Source: Pantoea cypripedii
GTDB taxonomy: Bacteria > Pseudomonadota > Gammaproteobacteria > Enterobacterales > Enterobacteriaceae
Reading direction: 5' to 3'
NCBI RefSeq assembly: GCF_002095535.1
Contig: NZ_MLJI01000001.1
Coordinates: 1,001,604-1,065,603 of the forward strand
DNA length: 64,000 nucleotides
The notes below the pieces were generated by a model, which worked only from the letters and a program-made list of their open reading frames with translations, was not told the DNA's origin and ran no database searches. Positions 9,401 through 18,986 of this stretch are shown piece by piece. Positions within the stretch are counted from its first letter, which is position 1, and each line of letters begins with the position of its first letter. The position numbers were made by a program, and so were the translations under genes.

Positions 9401-9959
9401 TCGAGATTTGTCCATAGATCTCGGTGCCGGTCAGCTCTTCCAGCAGTTCGGCGCGTTCGCCGGGTTTAGCGTTGAGGAAGGCAGCAAATTGTCCCTGCGA
9501 CAACATCATCGATCGGGTAAATCGGGCGAAGTCGAGGCCAGATAAGCTTTCAATCAGCCTGAGTTTGTCACCGACTTTATCGGCGACGATTTGGTTATCA
9601 GCGCAGCGTGCCAGTTCAACACGCGGAGCCTGCAATTTGCCATCGGCCTGACCCCGGGCGCGGTTCTGGCTCCAGAAGGCGCGCCAGGCTTCACCTTTGA
9701 TTTCAAACTCCACCTCGGCCAGACATTCGCTGGCATCGCGGGTGATAAGTTCGTTCTGGGTTTGTGACAACACGCCGAGGCGGGGTGTCTGGTGATAAAG
9801 TGCCAGACAGATAGCATCCAGCAGGGTGGTTTTACCCGCCCCGGTGGCACCGGTGATGGCGAACAGGCCATTGCTGGCAAAAGGCTCACGACGAAAATCG
9901 ATAAACCACTCACCGCGCAGGGCGTTGAGGTTTTTAAAACGCAGCGTCAGGATTTTCAT
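6411..9959 (-). CDS. sbcC: SbcC, exonuclease subunit (Rad50-like SMC ATPase)
   Basis: An 1182-residue Rad50-type ATPase, which with SbcD cleaves DNA hairpins and double-strand ends. Walker A ([16 protein letters not shown]) lies near residue 37; the signature [19 protein letters not shown] and Walker [14 protein letters not shown] are at the C-terminus. The zinc hook CPLC is at residues 583-586, almost exactly mid-protein. It is about 130 residues longer than E. coli SbcC (1048). The two coiled-coil arms are dominated by glutamine, with many QQQ-QQQQQ runs, which makes the DNA rich in CAG/CTG. It overlaps sbcD by 4 bp (ATGA). Confidence 0.97.
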   Translation of the reverse strand: MKILTLRFKNLNALRGEWFIDFRREPFASNGLFAITGATGAGKTTLLDAICLALYHQTPRLGVLSQTQNELITRDASECLAEVEFEIKGEAWRAFWSQNRARGQADGKLQAPRVELARCADNQIVADKVGDKLRLIESLSGLDFARFTRSMMLSQGQFAAFLNAKPGERAELLEELTGTEIYGQISMQIFERYKTARTDLDTLRARAGGMVLLDDARRAELTTQLEQLSASELALNQQLTATQQQQQWLTQSRQLGNEQQQAQQALQNAESAWQQAEPERQRLARAEPAEKLRDKLQQREQLRQELAALTQQSQQLLEQQQQALGAQQQGEVRYQAAQQARDQAQAGQQQLETLLTEQVIPLDQQIATLQQQITEQQRQLAQQQQLLQQSATALSQQQQESERLQQIWDEQQQWRAAQAGVADWGEHLSRWQSDIARLDEREQAIAQLSNQQQQQRQQLDQLQQAFSARQHAAQPVAELGTQHDISQVRDALTQHQAQRASRQQLSLLAAQWRSLQPQQQQRQQKLHALTQQYHAEEQVLQALREEWKRINQARIDVQKICDLELAIARLADERARLQPDQPCPLCGSCQHPAIEEYRQLEPGENQQRLVALQTQETQLKESGTAKGEQQRLSLLQQQALQQELKDIGQQITTLTEQWQRLIGELALTFALEQQDEVTCWQQQQDQQENQLREWLEHLQQQQLAQQQITSVQQTLNDLSQRSETERAAWQQLSQQLEQQLAPHQLTLPARDSRASWLAALQQRWQKWQESERLLTTLQPQRATADSEYHNLQQNHAREQQRLDTLQQGLSGLQQQRTEQQQQRQQLFGDRQVQAERQAQQQLMQQCERELAQQLQAWQQAQSTLHSLNGQRAQIDQQQQTLSTRVQDAESTFLSALQKSDFADESALRAALLDEHQALQLRQHLQALEQQRQQQITLTQQLEQRLSAHQQQRPAALSDEMAADIDARLENLRMALRDNARHQGEAQQQLQSDANLRQQQHSLLSQISDNEAELQQWSQLNELIGSAKGDKFRRFAQGLTLDHLVWLANRQLDRLHGRYLLQRRASDELELDVVDTWQADATRDTRTLSGGESFLVSLALALALSDLVSHKTRIESLFLDEGFGTLDAETLDAALDALDALNASGKTIGVISHVEAMKERIPVQIKVRKMNGLGYSKLELPGE

Positions 9960-11173
9960 GCAGAAGGATTCTCCAGCGCGGCAAGGGTAGTGCGAAACAG
10001 TTGGGTGAGCCGGGCAGCCTGTTCCGTATCCAGATCTTCTTCCAGCGCCAGACGACGGGCAAACACCTCTTCAACCTGCAATTCACTCAGGGTTTCATTA
10101 TCCAGCCTGGCGAGGCTGCGGCTACGTTGCTCGCGGCTGCGGCGTACCAGTAGCACTTCCACCGGTAAACCTTCTGTCAGTTGCTCAATCCGCCGTTGCA
10201 AATCGCTGAGATGTTCCTGGGTGGTGATTTCAATGTCCAGCCACACCGGTTGTGATGCATCGTTAGTTTTAAAGGCGGCCAGCTGTTGTTCAATCTCCGC
10301 CAGCGAACCTTTGAGCATTTGCATGGGCTGAAACAGGGGAATGGTCAGCGGTGTCACGGTATCGAGGCCCACGCTGAAATCAAGCAGGAACACGCTCTTA
10401 TCGCGGCCCAGCTCATCAAAACTCAGCGGGATGGGGGAGCCGCTGTAGCGAATATGGTCGCTGTCGGCAATGCGTTGTGCACGATGGATATGGCCGAGGG
10501 CGATATAATCCGCGGCGGGAAAGGCCTGGGCCGGGAAGGCATCCAGGGTGCCGATATAGATATCGCGTACCGAATCACTTTTAGTCACCCCCACGGTAGT
10601 GAGATGCCCGGTGGCGATAATCGGCAATTGGCCGCCCAATGCCGTACGCTGTGCCTCAGCGGCGGCAAAGCAGTGCTGATAATGTTGCTCGATGGCTTCC
10701 AGCAGCGAAAGCTGTTTTTCCCGCCCGGATTGTCCGGCCTGGCTGCGCAGAATATCGCGCGGACGCAGATAAGGGATGGCGCACAGCACCGCGCCTGGCG
10801 AGCCGTCACGCTGTTTCAGCGTCAGGATCTGCTGCTCGCCGTGTGGCGTCGCGCTGGTGATCACCTGGGTATTCAGGCAGGCAAGCAGCTCACGGGATTC
10901 ATTCAGCGTCGCCACTGAATCGTGATTACCGGCCAGTACAATCAGCTGGCAACCGCTGGCCTGTAAGGCCACTACAAAGCGGTTAAACATTTCACGGGCA
11001 TAACTCGGGGGGGAGCCGGTATCAAACAGGTCACCGGCGATAATCAGCGCATCCACCTGATGCAGCTCAATTTGCTGGCGCAGCCAGTCGAGAAAGGCCT
11101 GATGCTCCGCCGCGCGACTTTTGCTATAAAAGAACTGGCCCAGATGCCAGTCCGCCGTATGAATGATGCGCAT
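9956..11173 (-). CDS. sbcD: SbcD, exonuclease subunit (Mre11-like phosphoesterase)
   Basis: A 405-residue calcineurin-like phosphoesterase, the nuclease subunit of SbcCD. The metal-binding motifs are all present: DWHLGQFF at residue 8, GDLFDTG near 48, GNHDS near 83, GHLTTVG and GHIHRAQ toward the middle. The C-terminal part would contact the SbcC coiled coil. It is the first gene of a two-gene operon, with a GGGAG site upstream of the ATG, and is divergent from phoB. Length matches the family (about 400). Confidence 0.97.
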   Translation of the reverse strand: MRIIHTADWHLGQFFYSKSRAAEHQAFLDWLRQQIELHQVDALIIAGDLFDTGSPPSYAREMFNRFVVALQASGCQLIVLAGNHDSVATLNESRELLACLNTQVITSATPHGEQQILTLKQRDGSPGAVLCAIPYLRPRDILRSQAGQSGREKQLSLLEAIEQHYQHCFAAAEAQRTALGGQLPIIATGHLTTVGVTKSDSVRDIYIGTLDAFPAQAFPAADYIALGHIHRAQRIADSDHIRYSGSPIPLSFDELGRDKSVFLLDFSVGLDTVTPLTIPLFQPMQMLKGSLAEIEQQLAAFKTNDASQPVWLDIEITTQEHLSDLQRRIEQLTEGLPVEVLLVRRSREQRSRSLARLDNETLSELQVEEVFARRLALEEDLDTEQAARLTQLFRTTLAALENPSA

Positions 11174-11375
11174 GGATGCTCCCTGCCAGATTTCGCGTTG
11201 GGCGATTATATACGGATGGGGCTGTCACTGACATGCGTATTAGCCGTTCACTTTCGCTGGGAAAAAAATCATTTTTTCTTAATAGTTACCTGAGAAGCAT
11301 ATTCATATGCTACCCGCTGAAAATCCTGTTTCTGCTGTCACATTTCTGTTTTTATACTCCAGGCTACCCGTTGGT

Positions 11376-11410
11376 TTTTTCATAAAAGTGTCATAAAACT
11401 GACGCATAAT
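11376..11410 (+). promoter_or_regulatory. Pho box and -10 element of phoB
   Basis: The stretch TTTCATAAAAGTGTCATAAA followed by ACTGACGCATAAT matches the E. coli phoB control region: two 11-bp repeats of the (C)TGTCATAAA type and a -10 at 11405-11410 (CATAAT) with no clear -35, as expected for a PhoB-activated promoter. It predicts autoregulation of phoB-phoR and the downstream PstS-like gene under phosphate starvation. Confidence 0.8.
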
Positions 11411-11456
11411 GACGCCGCAAATCTCAGTGACAGCCGTCATATCAGCAGGAGTAATA

Positions 11457-12146
11457 ATGGCTAAGCGCATTTTGGTTGTGGAAGACGAAGCTCCCATCCG
11501 TGAAATGTTATGTTTCGTGCTGGAACAGAACGATTACCAGCCGATTGAGGCAGAAGATTATGACAGCGCAGTAGGGAAGCTGATTGAACCCTGGCCAGAT
11601 TTGATTTTGCTGGACTGGATGTTACCTGGTGGTAGCGGTATCCAGTTTATCAAACACCTGAAGCGTGAAGCCATGACGCGGGATATCCCGGTGATGATGC
11701 TGACGGCGCGTGGTGAAGAGGAAGATCGCGTACGGGGTCTGGAAGTGGGCGCGGATGATTACATCACCAAACCTTTCTCCCCCAAAGAACTGATGGCCCG
11801 TATCAAAGCGGTGATGCGCCGTATTTCACCGATGGCGGTGGAAGAGGTGATTGAGATGCAGGGACTGAGCCTGGATCCGTCATCGCACCGCGTGATGTCA
11901 GAAACCACGCCGCTGGAAATGGGACCGACTGAATATAAACTACTGCACTTCTTTATGACGCACCCGGAACGCGTTTACAGCCGCGAACAGCTGCTGAACC
12001 ATGTCTGGGGCACCAATGTGTATGTCGAAGATCGTACTGTCGATGTGCATATCCGTCGTTTACGTAAAGCGCTGGAGGTCTCCGGCCACGACCGCATGGT
12101 ACAAACCGTACGCGGAACAGGGTATCGTTTCTCTGCCCGCTACTAA
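11457..12146 (+). CDS. phoB: PhoB, phosphate regulon response regulator
   Basis: A 229-residue OmpR-type response regulator: receiver domain with acidic residues in [11 protein letters not shown], phospho-acceptor Asp53 in [11 protein letters not shown] and the conserved KPFSPKEL. The C-terminal winged helix ends ...[26 protein letters not shown]. It activates phosphate-starvation genes at Pho boxes. The ATG at 11457 is chosen over the upstream in-frame start at 11409 because the family begins [11 protein letters not shown] and CAGGAG precedes it. phoR follows 14 bp downstream. Confidence 0.98.
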   Translation: MAKRILVVEDEAPIREMLCFVLEQNDYQPIEAEDYDSAVGKLIEPWPDLILLDWMLPGGSGIQFIKHLKREAMTRDIPVMMLTARGEEEDRVRGLEVGADDYITKPFSPKELMARIKAVMRRISPMAVEEVIEMQGLSLDPSSHRVMSETTPLEMGPTEYKLLHFFMTHPERVYSREQLLNHVWGTNVYVEDRTVDVHIRRLRKALEVSGHDRMVQTVRGTGYRFSARY

Positions 12147-12160
12147 ACGGAGTTTATACC

Positions 12161-13474
12161 GTGCTGGAACGACTCTCCTGGAAGAGATTATTGACCGAGC
12201 TGGTGCTGGCTTGTCTGCCAGCACTGATTATCGGTTTGCTGTTTGGTTATCTTCCCTGGCTGCTGCTGGCTACGGTACTGGGCGTGCTGTTATGGCACTT
12301 CTGGAACCTGATGCGGCTGTCGCACTGGCTGTGGGTTGATCGATCCATGACGCCACCCGGCGGGCGTGCCAGCTGGGAACCGTTGTTTTACGGCCTGTAT
12401 CAAATGCAGCTGCGCAACCGCCGCCGCCGCCGTGAGTTGGGCAATCTGATCAAACGCTTTCGCAGTGGTGCGGAATCGTTGCCGGATGCGGTCGTGCTGA
12501 CCACGGAAGAGGGCGCCATTTTCTGGTGTAACGGTCTGGCGCAGCAGCATCTCGGTCTGCGCTGGCCGGAAGATAACGGCCAGAACATCCTCAACCTGCT
12601 ACGTTATCCTGAGTTCTCCCGCTATATTCGCCAGCGTGATTTCAACAAACCCCTGACCCTGGTGCTGAATAATCAACATCACATGGAGTTTCGCGTGATG
12701 CCTTACAGCGAAGGACAGTGGTTGATGGTGGCGCGTGATGTCACGCAAATGCACCAGCTGGAAGGCGCACGGCGTAGCTTCTTTGCCAACGTCAGCCATG
12801 AACTGCGCACGCCGCTCACCGTGCTGCAAGGCTATCTCGAAATGATGAACGATTCGGTAATGAACGAACGTTCCCGCCACAAAGCGTTGCAAACCATGCA
12901 GGAGCAAACCCGGCGTATGGATAGCCTGGTGAAACAACTGCTGACGCTATCGCGCATTGAAGCCGCTCCCGCCATTGATCTGAAAGAGACGGTTGACGTG
13001 CCAACCATGCTGCTGCTGTTGCAGCGTGAGGCGGAAACCCTCAGCCAGGGGCGACACGAGATTCACTTCCACACTGACCCGCACCTCAAAGTGCTCGGCA
13101 ATGATGAGCAACTGCGTAGCGCAATCTCCAATCTGGTGTACAACGCGGTGAACCATACGCCGGAAGGGACGCGGATTGATATCAGCTGGCTGCGGAGTAA
13201 GCAGGGCGCGGAGTTTAAGGTGTGCGATAACGGGCCGGGTATCAGTGCTGAACATCTGCCCCGTCTCACTGAACGTTTTTATCGGGTGGATAAAGCACGT
13301 TCTCGCGCCACCGGGGGAAGCGGGCTGGGACTGGCGATCGTGAAACATGCTCTCGGCCACCACAATACGCGGCTTGAGATCAGCAGTGTGCCGCATCAGG
13401 AGACGAGCTTCAGCTTTATCCTGCCAGCAAGGTTGATTGTCGCCAGTGGGATACGGGAGAATGTGGCGCAATAA
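12161..13474 (+). CDS. phoR: PhoR, phosphate regulon sensor histidine kinase
   Basis: A 437-residue inner-membrane sensor kinase with a GTG start. Two adjacent hydrophobic segments (residues about 10-50) are followed by an arginine-rich linker ([10 protein letters not shown]), a PAS domain, the phospho-acceptor His213 in VSHELRTPL, and the ATPase boxes [19 protein letters not shown] and [13 protein letters not shown]. It phosphorylates PhoB when phosphate is scarce, under control of the Pst transporter and PhoU. Length is slightly above E. coli PhoR (431). The PstS-like gene starts 18 bp downstream. Confidence 0.97.
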   Translation: MLERLSWKRLLTELVLACLPALIIGLLFGYLPWLLLATVLGVLLWHFWNLMRLSHWLWVDRSMTPPGGRASWEPLFYGLYQMQLRNRRRRRELGNLIKRFRSGAESLPDAVVLTTEEGAIFWCNGLAQQHLGLRWPEDNGQNILNLLRYPEFSRYIRQRDFNKPLTLVLNNQHHMEFRVMPYSEGQWLMVARDVTQMHQLEGARRSFFANVSHELRTPLTVLQGYLEMMNDSVMNERSRHKALQTMQEQTRRMDSLVKQLLTLSRIEAAPAIDLKETVDVPTMLLLLQREAETLSQGRHEIHFHTDPHLKVLGNDEQLRSAISNLVYNAVNHTPEGTRIDISWLRSKQGAEFKVCDNGPGISAEHLPRLTERFYRVDKARSRATGGSGLGLAIVKHALGHHNTRLEISSVPHQETSFSFILPARLIVASGIRENVAQ

Positions 13475-13492
13475 CTGTCACGGAAATCCCGC

Positions 13493-14419
13493 ATGAAATC
13501 GTTGCTGCTGTTCATTTTGCTGTCGTTCTCTGTCCTGGCACAGGGGCAACAAACCATGCTGGCTGGCAATCTGAGTAGTGTGGGTTCCGATACCCTCGGT
13601 TATCTGATGACCTTGTGGGGTGAGGATTTCAGCCGCCAGTCACCCGGTGTGAATGTGCAGGTGCAGGCAGCAGGATCGTCAACGGCTCCTACGGCGCTGG
13701 CCGCCGGGGCGGCGCAACTCGGTCCGATGAGCCGGCCAATGCAGGCAGATGAGCGTCAGCTGTTTACCACGCGCTATGGCTACCCGCCGCTGGCAGTGCC
13801 GGTGGCAATGGATGCGCTGGTGGTGGTGGTAAATCAGGACAACCCGCTGACGCACATCGAACCGCAGCAGCTCGATGCGTTGTTTTCGGTGACGCGTTTA
13901 TGTGGTGCACCGCAGGCTGCACAGCGCTGGGGCGATGTGGGGCTGAAGCTTCCCGGCTGGGAAACGCGCAGCATCCAGCGTTATGGACGCAACTCCGCTT
14001 CCGGCACCTGGGGTTTCTTCAAGCAGCAGGTGCTGTGCAAAGGCGATTTTCGTGCCGATGTGTCCGAATTTCCCGGTTCCGCAGCCGTGGTGCAAGCCGT
14101 AGCGGCGACGCCCAACAGCATCGGTTATGCCAGCTTTGGTTTTCATCTGAGCGGGGTAAAAACCTTACCGGTGGTGACCGCCAGCGGCGACAGCGTGATG
14201 CCCGATGCGGAGTCTATTCGCAGCGGACGTTATCCGTGGTCACGTCCTCTTTATATTTACGTTAACAAAGCGCCGGGCAAACCTTTGCCACCGCTGGTAT
14301 CCGCGTTCCTGCATCAGGTATTGTCGCCACAGGGGCAGCGCCGCGTGAGCGAAGCGGGCTACCTGCCGCTGTCAGATAGCCAGATGGCGCTGGCGCGGGC
14401 GGCCATTGAAGGGAATTGA
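13493..14419 (+). CDS. PstS-like phosphate-binding protein downstream of phoR
   Basis: A 308-residue periplasmic substrate-binding protein with a signal peptide (MKSLLLFILLSFSVLA). PstS-type phosphate-binding segments are visible: VGSDTL at the start of the mature part, QAAGSSTAPTALAAGAAQLG, and RNSASGTWGFFK, which would supply the Ser/Thr/Arg ligands. It lies 18 bp after phoR on the same strand, so it should be expressed from the phoB Pho-box promoter. No pstCAB genes are near. It could deliver phosphate to a distant Pst permease or act as a phosphate sensor. E. coli K-12 has no such gene here. Confidence 0.85.
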   Translation: MKSLLLFILLSFSVLAQGQQTMLAGNLSSVGSDTLGYLMTLWGEDFSRQSPGVNVQVQAAGSSTAPTALAAGAAQLGPMSRPMQADERQLFTTRYGYPPLAVPVAMDALVVVVNQDNPLTHIEPQQLDALFSVTRLCGAPQAAQRWGDVGLKLPGWETRSIQRYGRNSASGTWGFFKQQVLCKGDFRADVSEFPGSAAVVQAVAATPNSIGYASFGFHLSGVKTLPVVTASGDSVMPDAESIRSGRYPWSRPLYIYVNKAPGKPLPPLVSAFLHQVLSPQGQRRVSEAGYLPLSDSQMALARAAIEGN

Positions 14420-14512
14420 AGAACGAACATCGCATCATGAATTTTCTTCATGTCACCTGAATTTTCTTCGTTTGCCCAATCTCACTCAGCATGTCACTCT
14501 CCTTGGCCATAT

Positions 14513-14528
14513 AGCCATCCAGATGGCT
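14513..14528. promoter_or_regulatory. Candidate MetJ operator
   Basis: AGCCATC-CA-GATGGCT is a perfect 7-bp inverted repeat 66 bp before the MetE-like gene. Read as two adjacent 8-bp met boxes (AGCCATCC and AGATGGCT), it matches the AGACGTCT consensus at 5 and 6 of 8 positions. Repression by MetJ with S-adenosylmethionine would fit the methionine-related product. The match is partial, so this is tentative. Confidence 0.4.
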
Positions 14529-14594
14529 AAAGATAACCGGACGAAATTATTACCTGACGCAACCATGCGTTTACGGCTTTAGCCAGGAGTGATC

Positions 14595-15701
14595 ATGCAA
14601 CGAGTTACCGCCCCGTTCCGTGCCGATACTGTCGGCAGTTTTCTACGTCCCGCTGCGATCAAGCAGGCGCGTGAGCAGTTTGCTCAGGGTGAGATTGATG
14701 CCGCCCAGCTGCGTCAGGTAGAAGATGATGCCATCCGCCATGTGGTGGAGCAGCAGCGTGCCAACGGCCTGAAAGTGGTGACTGATGGTGAATTCCGTCG
14801 CGCCTGGTGGCACTTCGACTTCTTTGACGGCCTGCTGGGTGTGGAGCGTTACGAAGCCGAGCAGGGCATTCAATTCAACGGCGTGCAGACCAAAGCGCGT
14901 GGCGTTAAAGTGACCGGCAAAGTGGCGTTTAACCCCCATCACCCGATGCTGGAACATTTCCGCTTCCTGCAAAGCATTGCCGGTGATGCGGTGCCGAAGA
15001 TGACCATCCCCAGCCCGAGTGTGCTGCACTTCCGTGGTGGTCGTAAAGTGATCGATGCCACCGTCTATCCGGATCTGAAAGACTATTTCGCCGATCTGGC
15101 GCAAACCTACAAAGATGCCATCAAGGCGTTTTACGCTGCGGGCTGCCGTTATCTGCAACTGGATGATACCGTCTGGGCTTACCTGTGCTCGATGGATCAG
15201 CAACAGCAGATCCGTGAACGTGGTGAAGATCCACAGGAACTGGCGCACATCTACGCTCAGGTGCTGAATACGGCGCTGGAAGGTAAACCGGCGGATCTGA
15301 CAGTGGGCCTGCATGTCTGTCGCGGCAACTTCCGTTCCACCTGGATCTCGGAAGGCGGCTATGAGCCGGTGGCTGAAATCCTGTTTGGCGGTGTGAATAT
15401 CGATGCTTTCTTCCTCGAATATGACAACGAGCGTTCAGGTGGTTTTGAGCCGCTGCGTTTTATCAAGCCGGGCCATCAGCAGGTGGTACTGGGCCTGATT
15501 ACCACCAAAACCGGTGAACTGGAGGATCCGGCACAGGTGAAAGCGCGTTTGCAGGAAGCGGCGCAATTCGTCAGCCTGGAGCAGATTTGTCTCAGCCCGC
15601 AGTGTGGTTTTGCTTCCACCGAAGAGGGCAACAGCCTGAGCGAAGAGCAGCAGTGGCAAAAAATTCGCCTCGTGGTCGACATCGCAAATCAGGTGTGGTG
15701 A
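14595..15701 (+). CDS. MetE C-terminal-like methyltransferase (YxjG/YxjH type)
   Basis: A 368-residue protein equivalent to only the C-terminal catalytic barrel of cobalamin-independent methionine synthase. Features are FRADTVGSFLRP at the N-terminus, VTDGEFRRAWWHFDF, YLQLDDTVWAYL, and the zinc-ligand segments GLHVCRGNF and LSPQCGFAS. Stand-alone versions (Bacillus YxjG/YxjH) are thought to make methionine from homocysteine using a methyl donor other than the polyglutamylated folate, or to recycle related thiols. The ATG at 14595 with AGGAG five bases before it is preferred over the GTG at 14589. It is monocistronic, with a possible MetJ site upstream. Confidence 0.85.
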   Translation: MQRVTAPFRADTVGSFLRPAAIKQAREQFAQGEIDAAQLRQVEDDAIRHVVEQQRANGLKVVTDGEFRRAWWHFDFFDGLLGVERYEAEQGIQFNGVQTKARGVKVTGKVAFNPHHPMLEHFRFLQSIAGDAVPKMTIPSPSVLHFRGGRKVIDATVYPDLKDYFADLAQTYKDAIKAFYAAGCRYLQLDDTVWAYLCSMDQQQQIRERGEDPQELAHIYAQVLNTALEGKPADLTVGLHVCRGNFRSTWISEGGYEPVAEILFGGVNIDAFFLEYDNERSGGFEPLRFIKPGHQQVVLGLITTKTGELEDPAQVKARLQEAAQFVSLEQICLSPQCGFASTEEGNSLSEEQQWQKIRLVVDIANQVW

Positions 15702-15721
15702 TGCTGTAAAGTTGTGCAAAC

Positions 15722-15743
15722 AGGCGCGTAAATCGCGCCTTTT
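15722..15743 (+). terminator. Terminator after the MetE-like gene
   Basis: GGCGCG, loop TAAAT, CGCGCC, then TTTT, about 20 bp after the stop codon. Its core resembles a single degenerate unit of the dispersed GCGCGATAAATCGCGC repeat, so the terminator may derive from that repeat. Confidence 0.65.
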
Positions 15744-16104
15744 GTGCATGTAAAAGGCGGGTTTTGCGCGGATTTCTCTCGCGCTGTGGAAAGTTTCAGC
15801 AAATCATCTGATGCGTTATCGACCTTATCTATACTGATTCACTGCTTTTTACCTGATTCGTGATATATCCTTCTGGTTTTCCGATCCCGTATTGCCTTTC
15901 TTCGCTATAAACGTTTTACTACGGCCCGTTGTCAATCCATCCCTCTGTGAACAGAAGAAAAGCAGTTTAAATCACCTGCGCTTTGAGTATACGGCGAGCA
16001 TAACGCACTGGCATTGCCTGATAAGTCGTTGTTTTTAGCGCGGTCAGGGGACAACACGAACCCAACTTCCACCGCAACATCAGTTACAGGCAGTACAGAA
16101 GTTT
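15744..16104. other. Long leader region upstream of brnQ
   Basis: This 361 bp stretch has no convincing gene. It is moderately AT-rich and should contain the brnQ promoter. I see no clear riboswitch, hairpin series or leader peptide with a ribosome site. In E. coli, Lrp has been linked to branched-chain transport genes, but I cannot identify a specific Lrp site here. Confidence 0.5.
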
Positions 16105-17424
16105 ATGACATATCGTTTAACCCCGAAGGATATCCTCGCGCTGGGCTTCATGACGTTTGCCCTGTTTGTCGGCGCAGGAAACATCATTTTCCCACCAATG
16201 GTCGGTATTCAGTCTGGCGAACACGTCTGGACTGCCGCGATTGGTTTTCTGATTACCGCGGTAGGTCTGCCGGTGATGACCGTCATCGCCCTGGCGCGTG
16301 TTGGCGGCGGTATCGATGCCCTTAGCTCGCCGATTGGCAAAGCTGCCGGTCTGCTGCTGGCGACCGTGTGCTATCTGGCTGTTGGCCCGCTGTTCGCGAC
16401 GCCGCGTACCGCAACCGTATCCTTTGAAGTGGGCATTGCCCCGCTGACCGGTGATGGCGCGCTGCCGCTGTTTATCTACAGCCTGATCTACTTCTCGCTG
16501 GTGATCGTCATTTCCCTCTATCCGGGCAAATTGCTGGATACCGTGGGCCATTTTCTTGCGCCACTGAAAATTGTTGCGCTGACGGTGCTGGGCATCGCCG
16601 CGCTGCTGTGGCCAGCCGGTGGTCTTTCTCCGGCGACGGCGGATTATCAGCGTGCTGCCTTCTCCAGCGGTTTTGTTAACGGCTATCTGACCATGGATAC
16701 GCTGGGCGCGCTGGTGTTCGGTATTGTTATCGTCAACGCTGCCCGTTCACGCGGTGTGGAAGATGCGCGCCTGCTGACCCGTTACACCATGCTGGCCGGA
16801 ATCATCGCCGGTGTCGGTCTGACGCTGGTTTATCTCTGCCTGTTCAAGCTGGGTTCAGACAGCGGCGCGATTGTTGATCAGAATGCCAACGGCGCGGCGA
16901 TTCTGCATGCTTATGTACAACAGACTTTCGGTGGCATGGGTAGCTTCTTCCTGGCTGCGCTGATCTTCGTGGCCTGTATGGTGACGGCTGTTGGCCTGAC
17001 CTGTGCCTGTGCAGAATTTTTTGCGCAATACCTGCCGTTATCGTATAAAGCCCTGGTCTTTATCCTCGGTCTGTTCTCTATGGTGGTGTCGAACCTCGGC
17101 CTGAGCCATCTGATCCAGATTTCGATTCCGGTGCTGACGGCCATTTATCCGCCGTGCATCGTGCTGGTAGTGCTGAGCTTCACCCTGAGCTGGTGGAACA
17201 AAAGCAGCCGCATTATCGCTCCGGCGATGCTGGTCAGCCTGCTGTTCGGTATTATTGATGCCATCAAAACCACCAGTTTTAAAGACGCGCTGCCGTTATT
17301 CAGTCAGCACCTGCCGCTGGCCGATCAGGGACTTTCCTGGTTGCCGCCTTCGCTGGTGATGCTGCTGATCGCGGCGGTGGTGGATCGCGTAAAAGGACGC
17401 GAACAAGTCGCCGTTCACCAGTAA
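16105..17424 (+). CDS. brnQ: BrnQ, branched-chain amino acid:cation symporter (LIV-II)
   Basis: A 439-residue polytopic membrane protein with about twelve hydrophobic segments. The N-terminus ([20 protein letters not shown], then [10 protein letters not shown]) is the hallmark of the LIVCS transporter family. It imports leucine, isoleucine and valine. Length equals E. coli BrnQ (439), and its position between phoR and proY is conserved. A strong terminator follows, so it is separate from proY. Confidence 0.97.
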   Translation: MTYRLTPKDILALGFMTFALFVGAGNIIFPPMVGIQSGEHVWTAAIGFLITAVGLPVMTVIALARVGGGIDALSSPIGKAAGLLLATVCYLAVGPLFATPRTATVSFEVGIAPLTGDGALPLFIYSLIYFSLVIVISLYPGKLLDTVGHFLAPLKIVALTVLGIAALLWPAGGLSPATADYQRAAFSSGFVNGYLTMDTLGALVFGIVIVNAARSRGVEDARLLTRYTMLAGIIAGVGLTLVYLCLFKLGSDSGAIVDQNANGAAILHAYVQQTFGGMGSFFLAALIFVACMVTAVGLTCACAEFFAQYLPLSYKALVFILGLFSMVVSNLGLSHLIQISIPVLTAIYPPCIVLVVLSFTLSWWNKSSRIIAPAMLVSLLFGIIDAIKTTSFKDALPLFSQHLPLADQGLSWLPPSLVMLLIAAVVDRVKGREQVAVHQ

Positions 17425-17445
17425 GCGACATTGCTGTTAATTTCG

Positions 17446-17470
17446 ACCACGGGCCTGCCCGTGGTTTTTT
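17446..17470 (+). terminator. Terminator between brnQ and proY
   Basis: ACCACGGGC and GCCCGTGGT form a 9-bp stem with a very short loop, followed by six T residues. It lies 22 bp after the brnQ stop and just before the proY ribosome site. Confidence 0.9.
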
Positions 17471-17491
17471 CATTTGCAAGGTACTGTTGTT

Positions 17492-18844
17492 ATGCAAGAA
17501 ACCAATAAGCTCAAACGCGGACTGAGCACGCGCCATATCCGTTTTATGGCGCTGGGGTCAGCGATCGGCACCGGGCTGTTTTATGGCTCGGCTGATGCCA
17601 TCAAAATGGCCGGTCCCAGCGTGTTGCTGGCGTACATCATTGGCGGCGCGGTGGCGTATGTGATCATGCGTGCGCTGGGTGAGATGTCGGTCAACAATCC
17701 GCAGGCCAGTTCATTTTCGCGCTATGCGCAGGATTATCTTGGCCCGCTGGCCGGTTACATCACTGGCTGGACTTATTGCTTCGAGATTCTGATTGTGGCG
17801 ATCGCCGACGTGACGGCTTTTGGTATCTACATGGGGGTGTGGTTCCCCGAGGTTCCGCACTGGATTTGGGTGCTGAGCGTGGTGCTGATTATCGGCGCAA
17901 TCAACCTGATGAGTGTGAAGGTGTTTGGTGAAGTGGAGTTCTGGTTCTCCTTCTTCAAAGTCGCCACCATTATCGTGATGATTCTCGCCGGTTTCGGCAT
18001 GATCTTCTGGGGCATTGGCAACGGTGGGCAGCCAACCGGTATCCATAATCTGTGGACCAACGGCGGCTTCTTTGCGCATGGCGTGGTGGGGATGTTGCTG
18101 TCGTTGCAGATGGTGATGTTTGCCTACGGCGGGATTGAAATCATCGGTATCACTGCCGGTGAAGCGAAGGATCCGGAGAAGTCGATTCCGCGCGCCATCA
18201 ACTCGGTACCCTGGCGTATTCTGGTGTTCTACGTGGGTACGCTGTTTGTGATTATGTCGATCTACCCGTGGAATCAGGTCGGTACTTCTGGCAGTCCCTT
18301 TGTGCTGACCTTCCAGCATCTCGGTATTGCCGCAGCGGCGTCGATCCTCAACTTCGTGGTGCTGACTGCCTCCCTGTCAGCGATCAACAGTGACGTATTT
18401 GGTGTCGGACGTATGCTGCACGGCATGGCGCAGCAGGGCCATGCACCGAAGATGTTTATGAAGGTCTCAGAACGCGGCATTCCGTGGGTCACGGTGCTGG
18501 TGATGATGCTTGCCATGCTGGTGGCGGTCTATCTCAACTACCTGATGCCGGAGAAAGTCTTTCTGGTGATCGCCTCACTGGCGACCTTTGCTACCGTCTG
18601 GGTATGGATCATGATTCTGCTGTCGCAGATTGCCTTCCGCCGCAAGATTAGCCCGCAGGAAGTGGGTAAGCTGAAGTTTGCCTTACCCGGTGGCAGTGCC
18701 ACGGCGTGGGTTGGGGTGGTGTTCCTTGCCTTTATCATCGCCCTGATTGGTTACTTCCCGGATACACGCGTGTCGCTGTATGTCGGTTTTGCCTGGATAG
18801 TGCTGCTGATGCTGGCATGGCCGCTGGCGAAGCGAAATAAATAA
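17492..18844 (+). CDS. proY: ProY, APC-family amino acid permease
   Basis: A 450-residue permease with about twelve hydrophobic segments and the amino acid transporter signature near the N-terminus ([21 protein letters not shown]). E. coli ProY (457 residues) was described as a cryptic proline permease; a histidine role has been discussed for relatives, so the substrate is not settled by sequence. The ATG at 17492 ([11 protein letters not shown]) is preferred over an in-frame start six codons upstream. A terminator follows the stop. Confidence 0.92.
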   Translation: MQETNKLKRGLSTRHIRFMALGSAIGTGLFYGSADAIKMAGPSVLLAYIIGGAVAYVIMRALGEMSVNNPQASSFSRYAQDYLGPLAGYITGWTYCFEILIVAIADVTAFGIYMGVWFPEVPHWIWVLSVVLIIGAINLMSVKVFGEVEFWFSFFKVATIIVMILAGFGMIFWGIGNGGQPTGIHNLWTNGGFFAHGVVGMLLSLQMVMFAYGGIEIIGITAGEAKDPEKSIPRAINSVPWRILVFYVGTLFVIMSIYPWNQVGTSGSPFVLTFQHLGIAAAASILNFVVLTASLSAINSDVFGVGRMLHGMAQQGHAPKMFMKVSERGIPWVTVLVMMLAMLVAVYLNYLMPEKVFLVIASLATFATVWVWIMILLSQIAFRRKISPQEVGKLKFALPGGSATAWVGVVFLAFIIALIGYFPDTRVSLYVGFAWIVLLMLAWPLAKRNK

Positions 18845-18846
18845 TA

Positions 18847-18874
18847 AATTGGGCGGCCTGGGCCGCCCAATTTT
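18847..18874 (+). terminator. Terminator after proY
   Basis: AATTGGGCGGCC and GGCCGCCCAATT form a 12-bp stem with a two-base loop centre, followed by TTTATTT. The flanking AATT sequence makes it work in either orientation. Confidence 0.9.
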
Positions 18875-18884
18875 ATTTAGGGGT

Positions 18885-18973
18885 TAGCGGCGCGATTATC
18901 GCGTTGTTTTTGTTTTGTCCAGTGACGGTGTATACCCGCCCCGGCATTGCGCGATAAATCGCGCCGCTACGTA
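18885..18973. repeat. Paired palindromic repeat, copy 2
   Basis: A forward unit TAGCGGCGCGATTATCGCGT (18885-18904) faces a reverse unit TGCGCGATAAATCGCGCCGCTACG (18948-18973), as at 166-249. It sits between the convergent 3' ends of proY and the acyltransferase gene, 13 bp from the latter's stop. Confidence 0.85.
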
Positions 18974-18986
18974 TTTTTGTGGTTTC

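Noticed and set aside
6466..9651. Many plus-strand open frames rich in Leu, Ala, Ser or Cys opposite sbcC
   Set aside because: They are translations of CTG/GCT/TGC repeats antisense to the glutamine-rich SbcC and are not separate genes.
14643..15314. 223-codon minus-strand frame opposite the MetE-like gene
   Set aside because: It is antisense to a well-supported coding sequence and has no family features or start signals.
15811..15837. Short frame (MRYRPYLY) upstream of brnQ as a leader peptide
   Set aside because: It has no ribosome site, no run of branched-chain codons and no paired hairpins, so attenuation is not supported.
16014..16325. 103-codon plus-strand frame overlapping the brnQ start
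   Set aside because: Most of it is a shifted frame of brnQ, the start would be TTG and no ribosome site is evident.
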